The notes beneath the pieces are model-generated. The model had not been told where the DNA came from and did not search any database. It saw only the letters and a list, made by a program, of their open reading frames with translations. Below, one piece after another: positions 33,568 to 40,291 of a DNA stretch of 64,000 nucleotides. Every line of letters begins with the position of its first letter. Position 1 is the first letter of the stretch. Made by a program: the position numbers and the translations under genes. This DNA comes from CAWFXC01 sp963819735 (GTDB taxonomy: Bacteria; Actinomycetota; Acidimicrobiia; IMCC26256; DASPTH01): contig CAWFXC010000001.1 of assembly GCA_963819735.1 (NCBI GenBank), positions 1,116,001-1,180,000 on the forward strand. The letters run 5' to 3'.

Positions 33568-33651
33568 GGAGCGGTGCCCGAGTCCGGTCGAAGGGGCCTC
33601 TCTGTAAAAGAGGTAATGCCAACGCCGAAGGTTCGAATCCTTCCCGCTCCA
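33568..33651 (+). tRNA. tRNA-Tyr(GTA)
   Basis: Acceptor GGAGCGG/CCGCTCC, anticodon stem CCTCT/AGAGG with loop CTGTAAA (GTA at 33604-33606), a long class II variable arm as in bacterial tRNA-Tyr, T arm GAAGG-TTCGAAT-CCTTC, and discriminator A. It lies 5 bases after the preceding tRNA-like gene. CCA is not encoded. Confidence 0.9.
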
Positions 33652-33656
33652 CGTAA

Positions 33657-33730
33657 GGCTCCGTAGCCCAAAGGCAGAGGCAGCGGACTCAAAATCCGTT
33701 CATGTGAGAGTTCGAATCTCTCCGGAGCTA
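33657..33730 (+). tRNA. class I tRNA with anticodon CAA (Leu by codon)
   Basis: Acceptor GGCTCCG/CGGAGCT (terminal G-U), anticodon stem GCGGA/TCCGT with loop CTCAAAA (CAA at 33690-33692), and T arm GAGAG-TTCGAAT-CTCTC. The variable loop is only ~6 bases, whereas tRNA-Leu is class II with a long arm, so identity by anticodon (Leu) conflicts with the shape. It may be an element-specific tRNA. Confidence 0.8.
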
Positions 33731-33760
33731 CGCCCGACCTCGTTCTCCCAACCGCGCAAA

Positions 33761-33810
33761 GGACTGCCCGACGTTCAGCAGCCGTCGGACGGTCCTCCTC
33801 TTTTCTGTTT
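33761..33810 (+). terminator. intrinsic terminator after the tRNA cluster
   Basis: GGACTGCCCGACG (33761-33773) pairs with CGTCGGACGGTCC (33783-33795) around a 9-base loop, followed by the pyrimidine-rich TCCTCTTTTCTGTTT. It ends the three-tRNA transcript. Confidence 0.8.
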
Positions 33811-34022
33811 CCTTCTCAAGACCCAAAGCAAACGCCGCGGCTGTCAACGTCGGCGCCGGCTTCCGATCTGGACGCTCACGAAGCGACCGGAGCCAGTGAG
33901 CCACGTAGGGATGGGCTCCTGCAAGGTCCGTATGTCCCGTCGGGGGGTCGGGCTCTGTCCTGTCTCGCTGTCGCGTGAAAGGATCAGCAGCACGGGTGCG
34001 GCCTGGGCGGAGGAGCGGTGCG

Positions 34023-34496
34023 GTGGGGATGGACGCTGACTGGTACTCGGATCCTGGCGGTGCTTTCGAACACCGCTACTGGGACGGGAACGCCTGGACA
34101 AATCACGTCTCGAATGACGGTGCCCAGTCTGAGGACACGCTGGACCAAGCGGCCCTAGTTGCCTTTGACGCTCCGGCAGCGCCGTACGGAGACGCCTCCA
34201 AGCGGCGGCAGCCTCGCTGGAGACTCATCGAAACGATGACGCGAAACACGAAGTACCGGAAACCCATGCGCGAAGGGACGTTCGCCGCAACGAGTTTCGC
34301 GGGCGGCGACTGGAATGAGTACGCCGACGTCGCGCTAACTGCGATGGTCCTCGAAACTCTTCTCGACATCGATCAGTGGCTGATGCGCTTGCTCGACTAC
34401 GAGCTTCGGACACCACTGGAGCCTGTCTGTGACCGCGTCGTGCCTTCAAACACAGCGCTGCGTCACAGGAGTCCCATCTCCAAAGCCTTGGAATAG
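34023..34496 (+). CDS. DUF2510-domain small protein
   Basis: GTG 34023 lies 7 bases after GGAGGAG and is preferred to ATG 34029. The 157-residue product starts with a DUF2510 motif ('DWYSDPGGAFEHRYWDGNAWTNHVSN'). The rest is unrecognised: a basic stretch, then 'DVALTAMVLETLLDIDQWLMRLLDYE', likely helical. It shares the DUF2510 module with the SHOCT protein at the left end of the element. Confidence 0.6.
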   Translation: MGMDADWYSDPGGAFEHRYWDGNAWTNHVSNDGAQSEDTLDQAALVAFDAPAAPYGDASKRRQPRWRLIETMTRNTKYRKPMREGTFAATSFAGGDWNEYADVALTAMVLETLLDIDQWLMRLLDYELRTPLEPVCDRVVPSNTALRHRSPISKALE

Positions 34497-34818
34497 GCCG
34501 TTCGCGGTGGTTCGGGCGAAGAGCCAACGGGCACCAGGCGGGAGCCGCTGACCGCAAACCTGGCAGAGCCCTTCGATGGCTGCCCGACGCTGCCGCGGGA
34601 CTGAACTCGCCATCCCGAGGAGCGCATGGCCCTGACCTTCGGTGGTGCCGCTCGTGAACACCGCGTCCGCCTGGATCAGAGGATCTCGGCGGATGACCGC
34701 GGCGAGTCTCGCTGTCCCAGGCAGCAAGCCACGGTACCGCCATGCCTCGCTCGACCGGAAGATGCGAGAGGTGCTCAGGAATCGGCGGGAGCAAGGTGTT
34801 GGGGAGCGTCGCTGTCAT
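34446..34818 (-). CDS. phage-type zinc-finger protein, frameshifted
   Basis: The start at ATG 34818 overlaps the upstream stop (ATGA). The first ~32 codons ('LPPIPEHLSHLPVERGMAVPWLAAW') then continue in another frame from about 34735 ('TARLAAVIRRDPLIQADAVF...EGLCQVCGQRLPPGARWLF'). The combined product resembles small actinophage and mobile-element proteins with a 'HLP..RG.PVPW' start and a CxxCG zinc motif. A one-base shift near 34730-34745 is needed. It is the last gene of the right-hand module. Confidence 0.5.
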
Positions 34819-34979
34819 CGCGGAAGGCCGTCTGGCGGACCGCTAACAGACTGGTCCGTTCCTGCGTGTGCCCAGGCCCGTTGGCACCACACCACGGCTC
34901 CGCTCTCGTTGCCCTTCGCCCACTCTTCAGCGGCGTGACGCAACAGTTCGAGGACGAGCAGATGTTGGGGCTTGGTCAT
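34815..34979 (-). CDS. small hypothetical protein in replication module
   Basis: This 54-residue frame is joined to both neighbours by 4-base ATGA overlaps. 'TKPQHLLVLELLRHAAEEWAKGNESGAVVWCQRAWAH' looks like a helical hairpin. No domain is recognised. The tight coupling on both sides is the main evidence that it is translated. Confidence 0.6.
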   Translation of the reverse strand: MTKPQHLLVLELLRHAAEEWAKGNESGAVVWCQRAWAHAGTDQSVSGPPDGLPR

Positions 34980-36319
34980 GTTGTTGCCTCCCCGTGCGAC
35001 CGAAGCGATGTAGGCGACAAAAGCCAATCCCCGGGGTCTCTGGGCCGACCTTCGGTCGCATGCTGCGACGAAAGGTTGGCGTCCTCACCCAACCAATCCG
35101 GTTTTGTCGCTTCCGTCTCTTCGATCGCAAGCGCAAAGGTGACGACCTTCGGACGACCCTCGGTCTTCGTCTTCACAACTTCGGCAAGGCCACACTCGAC
35201 GAGCAGATCGCGGGCTGCATCGAGTCGCTTGCCCTCCATGTGACGGCTGAAGAGGTCGCGCACTTGTGTTCCGTCAAGGCCTGCAGGAAGTGCCGCCCGA
35301 AGCGCGGTGAGGAGGCGATCCGCGATCTCATCGCCGGTGCTGTCGGAGTACAGGTAGTCCACCGAGTCTCGGCAATAGGTCCAGTACGCCGACGCTGCGC
35401 TTAGGTGCTGGACATCAATCTGACGGGCCCCATCTAGCAGCGCGTACAGAACGCTCAGTCTGAGCAGTTGGGCCTCTGCCCGCGCGGTCAGAGCGCCGAC
35501 GAGACCATCCGATGCGTTCTCAGCGATCTCGTCATAGAGAATCGCCCATTGCTTTTTCGCTGGATCCGTACGGACAAGACGACTGACGCGACGTGCCTCC
35601 TCAAGCGCGCGCCGTACCTTCGTCCCAAGGTCGTGGATCGTCGAGTCGTCAAGGTTGCCGCCCTCGGGGAGACGCTTGGAACGGCGCGAGAGGACAATCA
35701 AGAACCTGTTTCCGAGCCCTGCAGCGATCTCCGTCGCGGTGAGGTGACGGTGGAGTTCGTCGGGCGTGATGTGACCGACGACAGCGACTGAAGCGTTCGA
35801 TGCGACCGATGTCCGCGTGCGACTTCGTGCCTGCAGACGACCCCCGTCGTACGCATCCCTGACGGTGGTCGACAACGTGGAACCTTCGCGATTCGCGACC
35901 TTGAAGATGCGCGCCAGTTCGGGCTCGTGGACGAGCAGGCGTTTGTCGTTGGCTCCGGGGTCGTCGGCTGATGGGTCGCGCACTTCATCGACGAGTACCT
36001 CGCCGCTCCCGAACCCACCGAGTACTCGCGTTGAGGTGAAGTCAGGATCCGCGACCTCCATCACTCGGCGGATCTGGGCCCACGATGACCCTTTGCGGCC
36101 ATCGGATGTCCGGCCAACGACACCAAGAAAGAGCCGGCCGGGATGTCGGGCTCCGTCGGCCATCGCGTGCGGGCCGGGACCAATCGATGCGCCCGCACAA
36201 GTCAGAAACGTGCCGAGAAGTGCCGCAGGGTCGGCCTCGGTGTGCGGGAGGATCGTGCTTACGACATCGCCGGCGAGCCCGTAGAGCGCATCTGGATTGA
36301 GTGTCGGCCAGCCGTTCAT
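34976..36319 (-). CDS. DUF3987-like replication ATPase of the element
   Basis: The 447-residue protein resembles DUF3987 proteins of actinobacterial integrative elements, thought to be primase-helicase-like replication factors. It has 'HTEADPAALLGTFLTCAGASIGPGPH', a P-loop-like 'FLGVVGRTSDGRKGSSWAQI' (GR instead of GK), 'EPELARIFKVANREGSTLSTTVRDAYDGGRL' and 'SNASVAVVGHITPDEL'. A C-terminal winged-helix-like region follows ('GLDGTQVRDLFSRHMEGKRLDAARDLLVECGL'). It is the largest gene of a run of overlapping genes and the best candidate for autonomous replication of the excised element. Confidence 0.7.
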   Translation of the reverse strand: MNGWPTLNPDALYGLAGDVVSTILPHTEADPAALLGTFLTCAGASIGPGPHAMADGARHPGRLFLGVVGRTSDGRKGSSWAQIRRVMEVADPDFTSTRVLGGFGSGEVLVDEVRDPSADDPGANDKRLLVHEPELARIFKVANREGSTLSTTVRDAYDGGRLQARSRTRTSVASNASVAVVGHITPDELHRHLTATEIAAGLGNRFLIVLSRRSKRLPEGGNLDDSTIHDLGTKVRRALEEARRVSRLVRTDPAKKQWAILYDEIAENASDGLVGALTARAEAQLLRLSVLYALLDGARQIDVQHLSAASAYWTYCRDSVDYLYSDSTGDEIADRLLTALRAALPAGLDGTQVRDLFSRHMEGKRLDAARDLLVECGLAEVVKTKTEGRPKVVTFALAIEETEATKPDWLGEDANLSSQHATEGRPRDPGDWLLSPTSLRSHGEATT

Positions 36320-36534
36320 GCCACAAGCTCCAACGCTTCGAGGACAGCGAGACGAGACCGGAGCCAGCGCAGCTCACAGCGCCGACGACCCGCAGCGAAC
36401 ACCGGGTGCCCAAGCATTGGCCTGGCGAGCAAGTCATCGAGCAGAGAAGTCCTGTCGTACGCGTCAAGCGTCGCGGTGAGATCTGCCCAGAGCGACGAGC
36501 ACGTCATATGGGTTGGATTCCGCACATCAACCAT
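36316..36534 (-). CDS. small hypothetical protein in replication module
   Basis: This 72-residue frame starts at ATG 36534, sharing a base with the upstream stop, and its own stop overlaps the ATPase start (ATGA). 'DRTSLLDDLLARPMLGHPVFAAGRRRCELRWLRSRLAVLEALEL' is helical and basic. No domain is recognised. Confidence 0.6.
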   Translation of the reverse strand: MVDVRNPTHMTCSSLWADLTATLDAYDRTSLLDDLLARPMLGHPVFAAGRRRCELRWLRSRLAVLEALELVA

Positions 36535-36767
36535 CACGCGGCCACCAATCCCAGAAGCTCCGCCCGGGCACACAGCAACTGCGCTGCTACCGCGGCCTCG
36601 ACGATGTCGACGTCTCCGCACGCGGCGTGATCAAGCCACCTTCTCGCGCCGTCGATGAAAACCAGACCTTCGAGGACGGCGGCGGTACCCTGCCCCCAGT
36701 TGCTGTCGTAGGTGACTTGAGACGAGCGCCCCGGCCTAAGGGGCGTTCGTTCGCGTCCGGGGCTCAC
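36534..36767 (-). CDS. small hypothetical protein in replication module
   Basis: A 77-residue frame that begins in an ATGA overlap with the upstream HTH gene. Its sequence ('TYDSNWGQGTAAVLEGLVFIDGARRWLDHAACGDVDIVEAAVAAQLLCAR') is largely helical. Function unknown; its place in an unbroken chain of overlaps supports it as a gene. Confidence 0.55.
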   Translation of the reverse strand: MSPGRERTPLRPGRSSQVTYDSNWGQGTAAVLEGLVFIDGARRWLDHAACGDVDIVEAAVAAQLLCARAELLGLVAA

Positions 36768-36955
36768 CGGATTTCCTCGTTGGCTTCACGGAGGTGCTCG
36801 ACGTACGCGTCGATCGCGTCGCGAGGCACGAGTCTGCGCCGTCGAACCGTGACGGTCTCGATGCGTCCTCTCGCGATCTCCTCATACAAGAGAGTGCGGC
36901 CGATACCGAGCAGGACCGCGGCTTCGCTGATGGGGTAGCGCAGGCGCTCAGGCAT
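36764..36955 (-). CDS. excisionase-family helix-turn-helix protein
   Basis: The 63-residue product is a compact winged helix of the excisionase type: 'YPISEAAVLLGIGRTLLYEEIARGRIETVTVRRRRLVPRDAIDAYVEHL'. It could control excision, replication genes or both. Its start overlaps the end of the upstream HTH gene by 8 bases. Confidence 0.82.
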   Translation of the reverse strand: MPERLRYPISEAAVLLGIGRTLLYEEIARGRIETVTVRRRRLVPRDAIDAYVEHLREANEEIR

Positions 36956-37139
36956 CGACTTCGCCCGACTCGGAGAGACGATCCACCAACTGGTCGAGTG
37001 AACGGGCCGTCACCATCCGACGACGGCCGACCTTCACGGACTCCAATGCGCCGCGAGCGAGAAGCCTGCGGATTGTCGACTCAGAAATGCCGCCGAGCAC
37101 GGCACGGGCTTCAGGAAGTGGAACGAGGGTTGCCGGCAT
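36948..37139 (-). CDS. second excisionase-family helix-turn-helix protein
   Basis: ATG 37139 is 5 bases after GGAGG. The 63-residue protein ('VPLPEARAVLGGISESTIRRLLARGALESVKVGRRRMVTARSLDQLVDRL') is another excisionase-type winged helix, diverged from its downstream neighbour. It is the first gene of the right-hand operon. Paired HTH proteins suggest a repressor plus a directionality factor. Confidence 0.8.
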   Translation of the reverse strand: MPATLVPLPEARAVLGGISESTIRRLLARGALESVKVGRRRMVTARSLDQLVDRLSESGEVDA

Positions 37140-37392
37140 CAAAGCCTCCGGGAAACAGTGACAACCGGCTAACCCCCGAGTCTGGAGGTGTCACCTCTAA
37201 ACCCGTTGCGTATCGCGGTTGTCGTGGTTCCCGCCTAGGCCACATTGCCGCCGCGGGGTCGGTATACCGCGGGAGCGTGGGATGCCTCTTCGACACCCGG
37301 CATGCTCAGGTGACTCCCGGAAGCCCGATGGCGCGAGCCGCAGCTCCGCTCCGATTGCTCTGCCCGGTAAGGTCCTGAGGCCTTCCTAATGA

Positions 37393-37412
37393 TGACCAGT
37401 ATATACCAGTCA
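37393..37412. promoter_or_regulatory. palindromic operator upstream of the replication module
   Basis: TGACCAGTATATACCAGTCA is a 20-bp imperfect palindrome with half-sites TGACCAG and CCAGTCA around TATATA. The half-sites resemble those of the twin operators at 23848-23892 (TGACTAG/CTAGTCA), so one regulator may act at both ends of the element. Confidence 0.55.
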
Positions 37413-37429
37413 AGACCCGCCAAGTGTGG

Positions 37430-37603
37430 CTACTCGTGAGCTGAAAGGACTCGCGTGATCTCATCGGCAGGGATAAGCACGCGGCCCTCAATCCGCACAT
37501 AACGGATCACGCCTCGTTCACGCCAAGAATCCAGCGTTCGCAAGCAGACACCCAATGAATCAGCTGCATCCCGGCGAGAAATCGCACGTGGAACCGAATT
37601 GAC
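37430..37603 (-). pseudogene. excisionase-like HTH frame lacking a usual start codon
   Basis: On the minus strand from about 37603 to the TAG at 37430-37432 the frame reads 'SRRDAADSLGVCLRTLDSWRERGVIRYVR' then 'GRVLIPADEITRVLSAHE', a clear HTH_17-type excisionase domain. No ATG, GTG or TTG precedes it in frame; an ATG at ~37605 is one frame off. Either it uses a rare start or the 5' end carries an indel. Confidence 0.5.
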
Positions 37604-37850
37604 ATATATTTACTGGAGCGCGCCGGCCTCGGCACATGCCCCGGTCAGACGAATCGAGTTTGGGCCGTTTGAAAGCGCTGTAGACGCTCGATTTCCCTGG
37701 TCTGAGCCCGTTTGACCCAGACGATTGTCGACTTCGCTTACAACTGATTGTGTGCGGTCTGACGAGGTCTCGTGGCACCCTCCTTGATGTACGGCCCGAT
37801 CGTGCTCGGACGGAGCACCCGACCGCTGCTCGGCATTCGGTGACGGGCCG

Positions 37851-38600
37851 TTAGCAGAGCGGAATGAGTGCTCGGTTGGTGATGTCGTTCTTGGTGTCGA
37901 CGTACTCATCCGTCACGTAACCCGTAGCGCCGTTGTAGGTCACGCGATCCCACTTGTCAGTCGGGCCGAATGGTCCGTCTGTTACCTCGCCCGTCGAGGT
38001 GCAAGACACGCGCGCCGTCGCCCCACTGGGGATGCTTCCGACCTGCGAGAAGTTCGTCCCTGACCCAGAACGAATGTTCAAGTCCGATGTCACCGCGTAG
38101 TCGCGTCCTAGGACGGACGGCGCCGGGAGCGTCGTAGTGGGAAGTGGGAGCGTGAACGAATTCGGTGTGCGCTCGAACGTCGTCGGAGGTTCCGTCGGAA
38201 CCGAGCTGGGGAGCGCGATAGGGATGCCGAGGCTTTCGCACGATGCTTGTGTCGTCGCTAGTTGCCTGATCAACCTCCGCCACAGCGTGTCGTTGCCAAC
38301 GTCGTTCTGTTGAAGCCCCTCGTCGTACGCGGATGCATCGACCCGAGCTTGGGCCGCTGCCTGGATCAGCTTGGAGTCGGAGGTCCGATTCGCGTCGCTC
38401 GTCATTCGAACGATCGCCGCGTCGATGGGCTCGAAGGTCGTCTCAGCGATCAACGAGTCACCCACATCGCGCATTGCGCCGCACGCGGCCCGTTCGTCGC
38501 TCGTGGGACCCGAGTCCCTCGTCAGTTCCCAAACTGTCGCGCCGGCGCCGAAGAGGACCACGACGGCAGCGCTGCCCACTACCCAGCCCCACTTCGGCAC
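37851..38600 (-). CDS. membrane-anchored SH3b-domain protein
   Basis: The 249-residue protein has an N-terminal membrane anchor ('WGWVVGSAAVVVLFGAGATVW'), a helical region (35-135) with Cys residues, a Pro/Thr-rich linker and a C-terminal bacterial SH3 domain ('YAVTSDLNIRSGSGTNFSQVGSIPSGATARVSC', 'WDRVTYNGATGYVTDEYV'). SH3b domains often bind cell-wall peptides, so an envelope-facing role is likely. It is the last complete gene before attR. Confidence 0.75.
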   Translation of the reverse strand: MPKWGWVVGSAAVVVLFGAGATVWELTRDSGPTSDERAACGAMRDVGDSLIAETTFEPIDAAIVRMTSDANRTSDSKLIQAAAQARVDASAYDEGLQQNDVGNDTLWRRLIRQLATTQASCESLGIPIALPSSVPTEPPTTFERTPNSFTLPLPTTTLPAPSVLGRDYAVTSDLNIRSGSGTNFSQVGSIPSGATARVSCTSTGEVTDGPFGPTDKWDRVTYNGATGYVTDEYVDTKNDITNRALIPLC

Positions 38601-38785
38601 GATGAACTCCCCGCCGATACACGCCCTTCGGGCGAGCGTACGCCGGTCCCGGTCTCGCCGCCTCGATTCGACTGCATCCCGCGTGCATCCCGCGAACGCT
38701 GCCGATCGCTACCGTCCGCTCCGGTTCGGAGTGTTGCCCTGACCAGCCGTTATTCACCGCTGCAGTTCGCCGAGATTCGGCCCAA

Positions 38786-38844
38786 CAGCGTTCGGGACGC
38801 TGAGGTCCCGGGTTCAAATCCCGGCATCCCGACCACCGAAGGTG
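38786..38844 (+). other. attR: right copy of the 59-bp element boundary repeat
   Basis: This copy of the tRNA-Pro 3' end (anticodon stem to 9 bases beyond CCA) is identical to 22368-22426 and has no tRNA 5' half, so it is the displaced tRNA end. It is followed by its own 10-bp hairpin (38848-38875), a diverged version of the one after attL. Confidence 0.9.
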
Positions 38845-38887
38845 AGAGTCAGCGCCCTGTTCGCGGGGCGCTGGCTCGCGCTTACGC

Positions 38888-39040
38888 AGATTCCATCGCG
38901 CGTCCCCTCGCGCGGACGCCATGAGCGCGGTTCAGGCTGTCCCGTCGAAGAAACGCAGTTGATGCCGGCGAGAAGGATCCGGATACCAGTCGGGCGCCTT
39001 GACCCACGCGTCTCCAACTTCGTGGGCGGGTTAGCGCGCT
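38888..39040 (-). pseudogene. relic of a DUF2510 gene outside attR
   Basis: The minus strand carries a DNA segment clearly related to 24400-24510, translating as 'HEVGDAWVKAPDWYPDPSRRHQLRFFDGTA' before a stop, with an upstream GAA-to-TAA change at the matching position. Only one DUF2510 unit remains. Its position, next to attR as the intact gene is next to attL, suggests it is left from an earlier related element at the same tRNA. Confidence 0.65.
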
Positions 39041-39070
39041 CTAGGTTGTCCAAGGCGCGTGGTCGAACGC

Positions 39071-39364
39071 TCATTCGTTGAGGCGACCGCTCTCAAAGTC
39101 GATGTCGCTTGCGAGTAAGAGGAGATCCTCGCCCAGCTGACGCGCGTCGTCGTCGGTCATCTCCTCGATCGAGGGGTGATCCCAGAACTCTCGCATTTGG
39201 TCGAGCAGCCGCTCGGGGATGGGGTGGGGAGTCTTGTGGTCGACCGAGTGGAGCGACTCGGCAAAGGCGTACCGGAGCCGGTCGCGGTACGAGCCTTCCC
39301 CGAGGGCGAGCAACCGCACCGCGGCGCCAAAGCACTGGTTTGAGTAGCCGATGTCTCCCGTCAC
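39071..39364 (-). CDS. hypothetical protein
   Basis: A 97-residue, probably all-helical cytoplasmic protein ('GYSNQCFGAAVRLLALGEGSYRDRLRYAFAESLHSV', 'ERLLDQMREFWDHPSIEEMTDDDARQLGEDLLLLASDI'). No domain is recognised. Composition and length support a real gene. It may be left over from the decayed second element. Confidence 0.6.
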   Translation of the reverse strand: MTGDIGYSNQCFGAAVRLLALGEGSYRDRLRYAFAESLHSVDHKTPHPIPERLLDQMREFWDHPSIEEMTDDDARQLGEDLLLLASDIDFESGRLNE

Positions 39365-39412
39365 GCACGAAAAGGCAATGCGTCTGTCGAGCTCGTGTCA
39401 CCCCAAACGCGC

Positions 39413-39450
39413 AGAACCGGCCGGGGGAGGGCCCCGAACCGGCCGGTTCT
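39413..39450. terminator. hairpin, probable terminator
   Basis: AGAACCGGCC (39413-39422) pairs perfectly with GGCCGGTTCT (39441-39450), with inner GGGG/CCCC pairing and a following CTGTTTTGCC. It shares its arm sequence with the terminator at 30384. Confidence 0.6.
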
Positions 39451-39628
39451 ACGACCCTGTTTTGCCAATCGGCCAACCGAACGAAACCTCTAGCTTTCAG
39501 CGTCTCGTCTCGCGGTTCTGCTCAGGTCGTGCGAAGCGTGTCCCGGAGAGTGTGGGATTCCTGGACCGGGGGCAACCTGTTCGTATGCCGATTTGCGCAT
39601 TCCTCTCACTGTTCGTTCGGTAGCGGAC

Positions 39629-39814
39629 ATGAAGACGCGTCGGGCAGTAAGCCCGTACGGCCGACCGTCGAGGACCCGGCTCGATCACGAGAAGGCCGGA
39701 CGGACGTGCGCAGCGAAAGACTGCGGAACTGTTCTCAGTCGTTACAACAAGACGGACCGGTGCGCCGTTCACGAAGTCTTGCGATTCGTGACTCCAAAGG
39801 GCAGGGCCAAGTAG
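39629..39814 (+). CDS. small zinc-finger protein
   Basis: The 61-residue basic protein contains 'CAAKDCGTVLSRYNKTDRCAVH', a compact Cys4/Cys3His zinc-binding pattern seen in many small actinobacterial proteins. No further domain is present. It may bind nucleic acid. Start at ATG 39629. Confidence 0.65.
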   Translation: MKTRRAVSPYGRPSRTRLDHEKAGRTCAAKDCGTVLSRYNKTDRCAVHEVLRFVTPKGRAK

Positions 39815-39888
39815 GCGGATCAGTGGACGACGGCGATGGCTTCGACAGACGCGTTTGTCGAGCCGAGGAGTCGGGGAACGCTGCCACC

Positions 39889-40239
39889 ATGACTGACGAT
39901 GACCTAGCCGGTGTAGCGCGCGGTTCTGAGACACTGCTCGACGTGCTCGCAACGCTCGCCCGCGACGGCTTCACCGGACAGTTCATGGCCGCCGCCCCCG
40001 AGGAAGGCGCCACGCAGGCCGGCCGCGTCGAGTGCCTCTCGTGCCACAGCACCTCCGCCGCCGCAAGGTTCGAAGTCAGCGAACTCCGTCGCCTCGAGGG
40101 CGCGTCAGACCCGGATGACATGCTCGCGATCGTCGCCTTGACGTGCCCGAACTGCTCGGTCCGCGGTGCGCTCACACTGAACTACGGCCCAACCGCGACG
40201 ATCGAAGATTCAGCCGCGCTACTGAGCTTCAACGCCTGA
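39889..40239 (+). CDS. hypothetical protein with two CxxC motifs
   Basis: The 116-residue protein has 'VECLSCHSTS' and 'ALTCPNCSVRGALTLNYG', a probable zinc ribbon, behind a helical N-terminus ('SETLLDVLATLARDGFTGQFMA'). Start at ATG 39889. Function unknown; similar short zinc-ribbon proteins are common in actinobacteria. Confidence 0.6.
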   Translation: MTDDDLAGVARGSETLLDVLATLARDGFTGQFMAAAPEEGATQAGRVECLSCHSTSAAARFEVSELRRLEGASDPDDMLAIVALTCPNCSVRGALTLNYGPTATIEDSAALLSFNA

Positions 40240-40291
40240 TCGCGACCAACACGGGAGTCTCGTCCGGCGCTGATTCATTTCTCGCCGCCGG

